From NCBI GenBank assembly GCA_016716835.1, contig JADJUW010000001.1, positions 620,001-684,000 on the forward strand: DNA of 64,000 nucleotides. The letters run 5' to 3'. Under the pieces are notes generated by a model that did no database searches, was not told the DNA's origin, and saw nothing but the letters and a program-made list of their open reading frames with translations. Position numbers and translations under genes: made by a program. Positions 1 through 10,707 of this stretch are shown here, piece after piece; positions within the stretch are counted from its first letter, which is position 1, and every line of letters starts with the position of its first letter. Source of the stretch: Myxococcales bacterium. GTDB taxonomy: Bacteria; Myxococcota_A; Polyangia; Haliangiales; Haliangiaceae.

Positions 1-33
1 GCCCCCGAAACCGCAGCCGCGCCTGCGGAATAA
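1..33 (+). CDS. rplJ: 50S ribosomal protein L10, C-terminal end (partial)
   Basis: The first 33 bases read in frame as an Ala/Pro/Glu-rich tail (APETAAAPAE) followed by TAA. Such tails are common at the C-terminus of L10 in delta-proteobacteria. The next gene, 36 bases on, is rplL, the invariant partner of rplJ: L10 anchors L7/L12 dimers to the ribosomal stalk. The identification rests on gene order and composition because only ten residues are visible. Confidence 0.6.
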   Translation, partial: APETAAAPAE

Positions 34-69
34 CTAATTGAACAACCTCAAAAAGGAAAGAGAAAAACC

Positions 70-441
70 ATGTCAGTTTCACAAGATCAAGTAGTCGATT
101 TTCTAAGCAATCTCACCGTCAAAGAACTGGTCGCGTTGACCCAGTCGCTCGAAGAAAAATGGGGCGTTAAGGCTGCTCCAGTTGCCGTCGCCGGCCCAGC
201 TGCCGCGGCAGCGGCTCCAGCAGAGGCGCAAACCGAGTTTACGGTCGTGCTCAAGGACAAGGGCGCTTCGGCGATTAACGTTATCAAGGTTGTGCGGGAA
301 ATCACCGGCCTTGGTCTCAAGGACGCCAAAGACCTCGTCGATGGCGCACCCAAAGACGTCAAGGTTGGCGTGCCGAAGGCCGAAGCCGACGAGATCGCCA
401 AGAAGCTCAAGGATGCTGGCGCAACCGTTGAACTGAAGTAG
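70..441 (+). CDS. rplL: 50S ribosomal protein L7/L12
   Basis: This 123-residue stalk protein recruits and stimulates translational GTPases. It has an N-terminal dimerisation helix (residues 1-35), an Ala/Pro-rich flexible hinge (about 36-53) and a C-terminal domain containing the conserved segments FTVVLK, KINVIKVVRE-like and LGLKDAKDLVDGAPK. The length is normal. A strong AAGGAAAGAG ribosome binding site precedes ATG 70. It is co-transcribed with rplJ upstream and ends just before an intrinsic terminator that separates it from rpoB. Confidence 0.97.
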   Translation: MSVSQDQVVDFLSNLTVKELVALTQSLEEKWGVKAAPVAVAGPAAAAAAPAEAQTEFTVVLKDKGASAINVIKVVREITGLGLKDAKDLVDGAPKDVKVGVPKAEADEIAKKLKDAGATVELK

Positions 442-462
442 TTTGAGTTAAATTCAGCGTAG

Positions 463-491
463 AGCTAGCCAGTTTGGCTAGCTTTTTTTTT
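463..491 (+). terminator. Intrinsic terminator/attenuator between rplL and rpoB
   Basis: A perfect 8-bp stem (AGCTAGCC / GGCTAGCT) with a five-base loop is followed directly by nine T residues. It starts 21 bases after the rplL stop. It probably reduces read-through from the rplJL genes into rpoBC, a known way of setting ribosomal protein excess over RNA polymerase. Confidence 0.9.
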
Positions 492-538
492 GGCACGCAT
501 TCTTGCATAGCCAGATCTAACTACATTGGCCCGGGTTG

Positions 539-547
539 TGCTATACG
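539..547 (+). promoter_or_regulatory. Candidate extended -10 promoter upstream of rpoB
   Basis: TGCTATACG reads as TG-N-TATACG, an extended -10 element, in the 162 bases between the terminator and rpoB. No good -35 box stands at the right distance. It would give rpoBC its own transcription start after the strong terminator. This is a weak call made from sequence alone. Confidence 0.3.
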
Positions 548-653
548 CCCGACTCTTCTGCCTACTCCAAGTCTCCTCGGCGGTTATCGGTGACCGCGGC
601 GGCCCTTGGTATGGACCATTTTCGTTCGCTACTGCCCTAGGGGAAAACAACAT

Positions 654-2636
654 ATGGCGTCGGTCATCCAAGACAACTTTCGCGTAAGAAAGAGCTTTGC
701 CAAACTTAAGCATGCGATTGAGATTCCAAATCTCATCGACATTCAAAAAAAGTCATACGACAAGTTTTTGCAAATCGATATGACCTCGGAAGAGCGCGAA
801 GACATTGGCCTTCAGGCCGTCTTCAAGAGCGTCTTCCCGATCAAAGATTTCTCGGAAACCGCCTCGCTCGAGTTCGTTTCTTACACCCTTGAAAAGCCCA
901 AGTATGATGTCGACGAGTGTCGCGCACGCGGCATGACCTATGCGGCGCCGGTCAAGGTGATGATTCGCCTTCTGGTGTGGGACGTCAACGAGGAGACCCG
1001 CGAGCGTTCGATTCGCGAAGTAAACGAAAACGACGTCTACTTCGGCGAAATCCCGCTAATGACCGACAGCGGCACCTTCATCATCAACGGCACCGAGCGC
1101 GTTATTGTTGCGCAGCTGCACCGTTCGCCGGGCGTGTTTTTTGACGACGACAAGGGCAAGACCCATTCCTCGGGCAAGCTGCTCTATTCGGCGCGCATCA
1201 TCCCGTACCGCGGATCATGGCTCGACTTTGAATTCGATCACAAGGACTTGTTGTTTGCTCGCATCGACCGCCGCCGCAAGCTCTACGCCACCGTGCTGTT
1301 GCGTGCGCTTGGCTACACCACCGAAGAGCTGCTCAATACGTTCTACGCGACCGAGTTCGTGCACTTCGAGGCGGGCAAGAAGTTCTCACGCGAAGTTAAC
1401 TATGAGTTGCTGATCGGCCAGCGCGCCACGCGCGACGTCAAGCATCCGACCACCAAAGAAGTCTTGGTCAAGAAGAACCGCAAGTTCACCAAGGGCGCGA
1501 TCCGCAAGCTGCAAGACTCCAAGGTCGAGCGACTGCCGATGGACCTCGACGAGGTGGTTGGCAAGGTCTCCGCACGTGACGTCATCGACGAGTCCACCGG
1601 CGAAGTCTTGTTGCAATGCAACGAAGACCTGACCGAGACCAAGGTCGAGGCGCTGCGCGATCGCGGCATCGAAAAGGTCGAAGTTCTCTTTATCGACAAC
1701 CTCAACGTCGGGCCGTATCTGCGCAACACCTTGCTTGCCGACAAGCTGCAAGGCCCCGAAGAAGCGCTCATGGAAATCTATCGTCGCCTGCGGCCAGGCG
1801 ACAACCCAACGCTCGAGTCCGCGCAGGACTTGTTTCAGAAGCTGTTCTTCAACGCCGAGCGCTATGACCTCTCGCGCGTCGGGCGCCTCAAGCTGAACTA
1901 CAAGTTCAAGCTCGACGAATCGATCGAGAACACGACCCTGACCAATCGCGACATTCTCGAGACGGTGCGCTATCTCATCGAGCTGCGCAACGGGCGTGGC
2001 GTCAAGGACGACATCGATCACTTGGGCAATCGCCGCGTTCGCGCGGTTGGCGAGCTGATGGAAAATCAGTATCGCATAGGCCTCTCGCGCATGAAGGGCG
2101 CGATCAAAGAGCGCATGACGGCGTCGCAAGACATCGAAACGCTGACGCCGCACGATCTCATCAATGCCAAGCCGGTCGCGGCCGTGGTGAAAGAATACTT
2201 TGGTAGTTCGCAGCTGTCGCAGTTTATGGACCAGACCAACCCGCTGTCGGAAGTGACGCACAAGCGCCGCCTCTCCGCGCTTGGGCCAGGCGGTCTGACG
2301 CGTGAGCGTGCCGGCTTCGAAGTCCGCGACGTGCACCCAACGCACTACGGCCGGATTTGTCCGATTGAAACGCCGGAAGGGCCAAACATCGGCCTTATTG
2401 CCTCGCTGTCTACCTTTGCGCGCGTCAATGAGTACGGCTTTATTGAAACCCCGTACCGCACGGTGACGGAGGCGAACGTCACGGACAACGTGCAGTTTTA
2501 CTCGGCACTTCAAGAAGAAGGCCGGCTCATCGCGCAAGCCAACGCCGACATCAAAGACGGCACGCTCATTGGCGACCTCGTCCCGGCTCGTAAGGGCTCG
2601 GACGTGGTCATGACCAAGCCGAAGACATCACGCTGA
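654..2636 (+). CDS. rpoB: RNA polymerase subunit beta, N-terminal segment (frameshifted)
   Basis: This is the first half of RpoB, starting at ATG 654 (MASVIQDNFRVRKSF), with AGGGGAAA upstream; an in-frame ATG at 606 is less likely. It carries the protrusion and lobe domains and the intact rifampicin-binding fork region (SSQLSQFMDQTNPLSEVTHK, about 2206-2265), which looks drug-sensitive. The frame breaks near 2619-2622: the gene reads KP-KTSR-stop, but one added G in 'ccgaag' restores KPEDITLMDVSP, joining the next segment. A one-base deletion in a GG run of an essential gene suggests a consensus error. Joined length over 654-4862 is about 1,402 residues, normal for this phylum. Confidence 0.93.
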   Translation: MASVIQDNFRVRKSFAKLKHAIEIPNLIDIQKKSYDKFLQIDMTSEEREDIGLQAVFKSVFPIKDFSETASLEFVSYTLEKPKYDVDECRARGMTYAAPVKVMIRLLVWDVNEETRERSIREVNENDVYFGEIPLMTDSGTFIINGTERVIVAQLHRSPGVFFDDDKGKTHSSGKLLYSARIIPYRGSWLDFEFDHKDLLFARIDRRRKLYATVLLRALGYTTEELLNTFYATEFVHFEAGKKFSREVNYELLIGQRATRDVKHPTTKEVLVKKNRKFTKGAIRKLQDSKVERLPMDLDEVVGKVSARDVIDESTGEVLLQCNEDLTETKVEALRDRGIEKVEVLFIDNLNVGPYLRNTLLADKLQGPEEALMEIYRRLRPGDNPTLESAQDLFQKLFFNAERYDLSRVGRLKLNYKFKLDESIENTTLTNRDILETVRYLIELRNGRGVKDDIDHLGNRRVRAVGELMENQYRIGLSRMKGAIKERMTASQDIETLTPHDLINAKPVAAVVKEYFGSSQLSQFMDQTNPLSEVTHKRRLSALGPGGLTRERAGFEVRDVHPTHYGRICPIETPEGPNIGLIASLSTFARVNEYGFIETPYRTVTEANVTDNVQFYSALQEEGRLIAQANADIKDGTLIGDLVPARKGSDVVMTKPKTSR

Positions 2637-4702
2637 TGGACGTTTCGCCCAACCAGCTGGTCTCGGTTGCCGCGTCCTTGATTCCGTTTCTCGAGCACGA
2701 CGACGCCAATCGCGCCCTCATGGGTTCCAACATGCAGCGTCAGGCTGTGCCGTTGGTGCGTACCTCGGCGCCACTCATTGGCACTGGCATGGAAGGCATT
2801 GTCGCGCGCGACTCCGGCGTGACCGTGATTGCCAAGCGCGATGGCATCGTCGAATTGGTCGACGGCAATCGCATCGTGGTGCGAGCGACCGGCAAATCGC
2901 AAGATGTGCTCGGGGCTAAGCCAGACATCTATAACTTGGTTAAGTTTCAACGCAGCAACCAAAACACCTGCCTCAATCAGCGACCAATCGTTAAGACCGG
3001 CGACGTCGTCAAGGTCGGCGACGTGCTCGCCGATGGCGCGGCAACGGAAGCCGGCGAATTGGCCCTCGGCCAAAACGTGGTCGTGGCCTTTATGCCGTGG
3101 GGTGGCTACAACTACGAAGACTCCATTCTCATCAACGAGAAGCTGGTCAAGAACGACGTCTTCACTTCGATCCACATCGAGGAGTATGAGTGCGTCGCAC
3201 GCGACACCAAGCTCGGCAAAGAGGAAATCACGCGCGATATTCCAAGCGCTGGCGATGAGGCCCTCAAAGAACTCGACGAATCGGGCATCGTCCGCATCGG
3301 CGCTGAAGTGAAGGCCAATGATATTTTGGTCGGCAAGATCACGCCCAAAGGCGAGACCTCGCTGTCGCCTGAAGAGCGCCTCTTGCGCGCTATCTTTGGC
3401 GAAAAAGCCGGCGACGTGCGCGACTCTTCGTTGCGCGTGCCGCCAGGTGTTTCGGGTGTCGTGATCGGCGCTCGCGTGTTCGCACGCAAGGGCACCGACA
3501 AGGATGACCGCGCCAAGGATATCGAAGATGCCGAATCAGAGCGCCTGATGCTCAATAAGCGCGACGAGATCAAGATCATCTCGGATTCATATTTCGCGCG
3601 CATGAAAGAGCTGCTCACCGGCAAGACCACCGCCCAGCGCTTGGTTGATGACAAGGGCAAGGTTCTGGTCAACAAAGGTGAAAGCCTCACCGCCGCCGTG
3701 CTGTCGGAGGTGCCGGCGCGCTATTGGCATGAGTTCCAACTCGAAGGCAACGGCAAGGTCGAAACGCAGTTGGAGGCCCTGGCGCAAAAACGCGAGGAAG
3801 ACATCAATGCGATCGAAGCCGTGTATGGCGAGAAGATCGAGAAGCTGTCGCGAGGCGACGAGCTGCCTCCTGGCGTCATCAAGTTAGTGAAGGTCTATCT
3901 CGCGATCAAGAGGAAGCTCTCGGTCGGTGACAAGATGGCCGGCCGTCACGGCAATAAGGGCGTGGTTTCGCGCCTCCTGCCTGAAGAAGACATGCCATAT
4001 CTAGAAGACGGCACCCCCGTCGACATCGTGCTCAATCCGCTTGGCGTGCCGTCTCGGATGAACATCGGGCAGATTTTGGAGGTCCACCTTGGGTGGGCAG
4101 CCAAGCAGCTCGGCAATCAGATCGATCAATACCTGCAGACCGCGTGGTCAGCGTCGGTGTTGCGCGAAAAGATGAAAAAGCTGTTCCCGGCGGCGGACAT
4201 GGTGGCCTTTATCGATCGCCTCAAGGACGACGAAGTCGGCCATTTTGCCTCTAAGGTGCGCAACGGCGTCCACTTGGCAACGCCCGTCTTCGACGGCGCG
4301 CATGAAAATGAAATCAAGGCTGCGCTGAAGATGGCGGGCCTTGCAACCCATGGCCAATCCAAGCTTGTCGACGGCAAGAGCGGCGACGCCTTCGCCAACA
4401 ACGTAACGGTGGGCGTGATGTACATGCTCAAGCTGCATCACTTGGTTGACGACAAGATCCACGCCCGGAGCATTGGGCCGTACTCCCTGGTCACGCAGCA
4501 ACCGCTGGGTGGCAAGGCGCAGTTCGGTGGCCAGCGCCTCGGCGAAATGGAAGTTTGGGCGATGGAAGCTTACGGCGCAGCCTATGCGCTGCAAGAATTC
4601 CTCACCGTGAAGTCAGATGACGTAGCGGGTCGCACGCGCATGTATGAGTCGATCGTCAAGGGCGATCACATGCTCGAGGCGGGCTTGCCTGGAGTCGTTT
4701 AA
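2636..4702 (+). CDS. rpoB: RNA polymerase subunit beta, C-terminal segment (frameshifted)
   Basis: This continues RpoB from MDVSPNQLVSVAASLIPFLE. It contains the hybrid-binding domain, the DNA-contacting motif WGGYNYEDSI (around 3100-3126), the active-centre segment KMAGRHGNKGV (around 3931-3963) and the clamp segment GGKAQFGGQRLGEMEVWAMEA. The ATG at 2636 overlaps the upstream stop only because of the artificial frame break; in an intact gene it is an internal Met. The frame breaks again near 4690: 'cctggagtcg' yields PGVV-stop, whereas removing one G gives PESFNVLLKELQ, as expected in RpoB. Confidence 0.93.
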   Translation: MDVSPNQLVSVAASLIPFLEHDDANRALMGSNMQRQAVPLVRTSAPLIGTGMEGIVARDSGVTVIAKRDGIVELVDGNRIVVRATGKSQDVLGAKPDIYNLVKFQRSNQNTCLNQRPIVKTGDVVKVGDVLADGAATEAGELALGQNVVVAFMPWGGYNYEDSILINEKLVKNDVFTSIHIEEYECVARDTKLGKEEITRDIPSAGDEALKELDESGIVRIGAEVKANDILVGKITPKGETSLSPEERLLRAIFGEKAGDVRDSSLRVPPGVSGVVIGARVFARKGTDKDDRAKDIEDAESERLMLNKRDEIKIISDSYFARMKELLTGKTTAQRLVDDKGKVLVNKGESLTAAVLSEVPARYWHEFQLEGNGKVETQLEALAQKREEDINAIEAVYGEKIEKLSRGDELPPGVIKLVKVYLAIKRKLSVGDKMAGRHGNKGVVSRLLPEEDMPYLEDGTPVDIVLNPLGVPSRMNIGQILEVHLGWAAKQLGNQIDQYLQTAWSASVLREKMKKLFPAADMVAFIDRLKDDEVGHFASKVRNGVHLATPVFDGAHENEIKAALKMAGLATHGQSKLVDGKSGDAFANNVTVGVMYMLKLHHLVDDKIHARSIGPYSLVTQQPLGGKAQFGGQRLGEMEVWAMEAYGAAYALQEFLTVKSDDVAGRTRMYESIVKGDHMLEAGLPGVV

Positions 4703-4862
4703 CGTCTTGCTCAAGGAGCTGCAGGCGCTGTGTCTCAACGTCGAGCTTGTGGAAAATCCCGCAATGCCTCGACGCATGGACGCCAGCGGTCCTGGCGTCC
4801 CGGCAGGTCTCGCGCAGCTAGCTCGGGAAGTGGCCGAGAAAGTGGGCAGCGCCAACGGCTAA
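4692..4862 (+). CDS. rpoB: RNA polymerase subunit beta, extreme C-terminus (out of frame)
   Basis: After the second frame break the sequence encodes ESFNVLLKELQALCLNVELVE and a short tail ending VGSANG before TAA at 4862. The first part is the universally conserved RpoB C-terminus that packs against RpoC. It has no start signal of its own, so it belongs to rpoB and is displaced by a one-base insertion in a GG run. Confidence 0.85.
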   Translation, partial: ESFNVLLKELQALCLNVELVENPAMPRRMDASGPGVPAGLAQLAREVAEKVGSANG

Positions 4863-4918
4863 GGCCAGGCGCGGCTCTCCTTATCACCCAACGATGATTT
4901 CCAATTGGAGCAACGACA

Positions 4919-6001
4919 GTGAAAGACCTATTTAACTTTCTCGAAAAACCACGCGACCCACGTTCGTTTAGCGCGATGCGCATCATGCTGTCTTCGCCAG
5001 AGAAGATTCGCGAATGGTCGCATGGCGAAGTGAAGAAGCCTGAGACGATCAACTACCGCACCTTTAAGCCCGAGCGCGACGGCCTCTTTGCCAGCAAGAT
5101 CTTTGGACCGGTCAAGGACTATGAATGCGATTGCGGCAAGTACAAGCGCAACAAGCACCGCGGCGTGGTCTGCGAGCGCTGCGGCGTCGAAGTGATTCAG
5201 TCAAAAGTACGGCGCGAACGCATGGGGCATATCACCCTTGCCACGCCCGTTGCGCATATCTGGTTTCTGAAGTCACTGCCGAGCCGCATCGGCAACTTGC
5301 TCGATATCCCGCTCAAGGACCTCGAGAAGGTCTTGTACTCGGATTCGTATATCGTCATCGACCCGAAGCAGTCGGGCCTGGCGAAGTGCGAGCTGCTCAC
5401 GCTTGAACGCTACGAAAAACTGATCGAAGAGCTTGGCCTTGACGGCTTTACCGCCGGCATTGGCGCCGAGGCGGTGCTTGAGCTCCTCAAAGAGCTAGAC
5501 ATCCTTCAGCTTGCCGAAACCTTGCGCAACGAAATGCGCGACCAGACCTCGGATGCCAAGCGCAAGAAAACCGCCAAGCGCCTAAAGGTCGTCGAGGCCT
5601 TTCGCGAATCCGGCAATCGCCCGGAGTGGATGATGCTGACCGTGATTCCGGTGATTCCACCGGATCTGCGCCCGCTGGTTCCGCTCGATGGCGGCCGCTT
5701 CGCCACGTCGGATCTCAACGACCTGTATCGCCGGGTCATTAACCGAAATAATCGTCTCAAGCGCCTGCAAGAACTCAACGCGCCAGACATCATCATCCGC
5801 AACGAAAAGCGCATGCTGCAAGAAGCCGTCGACGCCTTGTTCGACAACGGCCGCCGCGGCAAGACGATTACCGGCCCCAACAAGCGCCCGCTGAAGTCGC
5901 TGTCGGACATGCTCAAGGGCAAGCAAGGCCGCTTCCGGCAAAACCTGCTCGGCAAGCGCGTCGACTATTCGGGCCGTTCGGTCATCGTGGTCGGGCCTTA
6001 A
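4919..6001 (+). CDS. rpoC: RNA polymerase subunit beta', N-terminal segment (in-frame stop)
   Basis: RpoC starts at GTG 4919 with TTGGAG nine bases upstream. The segment holds the clamp head with the zinc-binding cysteines (CDCGKYK and CERCGVEV, about 5125-5193), the lid and rudder region, and LGKRVDYSGRSVIVVGP. There, at 5999-6001, a TAA stands where essentially all RpoC proteins have Glu (VVGPELKLHQCGLPK). The frame continues unchanged beyond it, so this is a G-to-T nonsense substitution, not an indel. Either the base is wrong or the subunit is split or read through. Confidence 0.92.
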   Translation: MKDLFNFLEKPRDPRSFSAMRIMLSSPEKIREWSHGEVKKPETINYRTFKPERDGLFASKIFGPVKDYECDCGKYKRNKHRGVVCERCGVEVIQSKVRRERMGHITLATPVAHIWFLKSLPSRIGNLLDIPLKDLEKVLYSDSYIVIDPKQSGLAKCELLTLERYEKLIEELGLDGFTAGIGAEAVLELLKELDILQLAETLRNEMRDQTSDAKRKKTAKRLKVVEAFRESGNRPEWMMLTVIPVIPPDLRPLVPLDGGRFATSDLNDLYRRVINRNNRLKRLQELNAPDIIIRNEKRMLQEAVDALFDNGRRGKTITGPNKRPLKSLSDMLKGKQGRFRQNLLGKRVDYSGRSVIVVGP

Positions 6002-6007
6002 CTCAAG

Positions 6008-9079
<3,072 letters not shown>

Positions 9080-9216
9080 GGCCCCGTGATCTAGTCGCCG
9101 AGCCTGCGCGCCTAAGCCGCGCGGCAAGGGTTTCCATCTAACTTCGGCCCCGGTCGTGGTTGATCGGGGAGCGATTGTTGCCGAATCACCGAAAGTGCGG
9201 CAGCCTGGAGGGGCCC

Positions 9217-10617
9217 ATGACGACACGAGAACTGACGCGCTCGCCAGCCGACCTCGCCGCGGGCATGGCGGTCGGCGAGTTTGTCATCGAAAAGAAGATC
9301 GGCGAGGGGGGCTTTGGCAGCGTGTACAAGGCGACGCACCCGCTGATCGGCAAGCTAGTTGCGATCAAGGTGTTGGCGCATCACTTCTCGGTGCAAGAGG
9401 AAATGGTCTCGCGCTTTATCGCCGAGGCCCGCGCCGTCAACCAGATTCGCAATCGCAACATTATCGACATTTTTTCGTTCGGCACGCTGCCGGATGGCCG
9501 CGTGTACTATGTGATGGAGTTTCTCGACGGTGAGTCGCTTGAGGCCTACGCCACGAGGGTAGGGCCGCTTCCCCTGGCCGAAGTGATCGCGATCGTCGGC
9601 CCCATTGCACGCGCGCTCGATGCTGCCCACGCCGTCGGCATCGCCCATCGCGATATCAAGCCGGAAAATATTTTGCTCGTGCGCGACGAGGGGCAGGTTT
9701 TCCCCAAACTGCTCGATTTTGGCATCGCCAAGCTGCTCGGCAACGACGCTGCCATGCACAAGACCCAGACCGGTGCGCCCATCGGCACGCCAGACTACAT
9801 GTCACCCGAGCAATGCCGTGGTCGCGATGTCGATCATCGCACCGACTTTTATAGCTTTGGGGTGATGCTGTACCGGCTATTAACCGGGCGCGTGCCATTT
9901 GACGGCGAGGACTATCTCGCCATTTTGATGAAACATATTTCCGACCCGGTACCACCTCTGCGCGCAGTGCGGCCCGATTTGGCGGGTACCCCTGAAGAGG
10001 TCATCGGTTGGCTGTTGCAGAAGCAGGCGGCCGATCGACCTCCAAGCCTGCGCGTTGCGATGGAGCAACTCAAGGGTTCGAGAATCACCGAGGCGATGCC
10101 GCGCGCCGCCACGTCGCAATTGGCACACGGCGCGACTATGGCGTCGGGGGCTCCTTTTAGCCCTGCGCTTGGGACCTTGCCAGCGCGAGCCTCGCGGCGC
10201 TCGCTGTGGCTTGCGCTTGCTGGTGGGGCGGTGCTGGTCGCGGGGGCGGTGGCGGCGTGGATGTTAATGTCTGAGTCGACTGCGCCGCCCGACGAGTTGC
10301 AACCCGACGCGGCTGCCGCAGCGAGCGCGCCACCACAAGTCGCAGCAGATGCGAGTCTCGCGGATGCGGCGCCTCCGCCAGTCGCTGCCATCCCGCCCGT
10401 GCCGGTCAAACCGGCTGCCGCTGCTGTACCCGAGCCCAGCGTCACCGTGCCCGCGACAGCGGGTGCACCGCTCACGGAAGTCCCTGAGGACGGAAAGTCA
10501 TCTTCGCGTGGGACCGCAGTGAAAAAGCCAAAGCCGCGCGGGAGTGCGGCAGCAACGCTAGAAGAAAAACCGGCTACGAGTAAGCCAACTTTGAATTCGA
10601 CTGAAGATCCGTTTTAA
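9217..10617 (+). CDS. Membrane-anchored Ser/Thr protein kinase (PknB type)
   Basis: This 466-residue protein starts at ATG 9217, directly after GGAGGGG. The N-terminal half is a complete Hanks-type kinase: glycine loop GEGGFGSV (about 28-35), Lys in VAIKVL, HRDIKPEN (about 144), DFGIAK (about 166) and GTPDYMSPEQ (about 189). A single membrane helix follows at about 328-351 and then an Ala/Pro-rich tail outside the membrane that lacks PASTA repeats. The topology is the usual bacterial one with the kinase in the cytoplasm. It probably phosphorylates regulatory or cell-envelope proteins; no substrate is apparent. It lies 137 bases after rpoC. Confidence 0.9.
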   Translation: MTTRELTRSPADLAAGMAVGEFVIEKKIGEGGFGSVYKATHPLIGKLVAIKVLAHHFSVQEEMVSRFIAEARAVNQIRNRNIIDIFSFGTLPDGRVYYVMEFLDGESLEAYATRVGPLPLAEVIAIVGPIARALDAAHAVGIAHRDIKPENILLVRDEGQVFPKLLDFGIAKLLGNDAAMHKTQTGAPIGTPDYMSPEQCRGRDVDHRTDFYSFGVMLYRLLTGRVPFDGEDYLAILMKHISDPVPPLRAVRPDLAGTPEEVIGWLLQKQAADRPPSLRVAMEQLKGSRITEAMPRAATSQLAHGATMASGAPFSPALGTLPARASRRSLWLALAGGAVLVAGAVAAWMLMSESTAPPDELQPDAAAAASAPPQVAADASLADAAPPPVAAIPPVPVKPAAAAVPEPSVTVPATAGAPLTEVPEDGKSSSRGTAVKKPKPRGSAAATLEEKPATSKPTLNSTEDPF

Positions 10618-10707
10618 CTAAGCCGAACAGCTTAAAGCTTACATGTAGGGTAACGCTGCGCACGCCGTCAACTTGACCGAGGAGGCAAACGTGGCACACT
10701 TGACGCG

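Noticed and set aside
1386..2537. 383-codon open frame on the minus strand within rpoB
   Set aside because: It is a shadow of rpoB codon bias; it has no family-like motifs and sits wholly inside a conserved essential gene.
9080..9150. GC-rich hairpin after rpoC
   Set aside because: The stem is imperfect and no T-tract follows, so a terminator is not supported.
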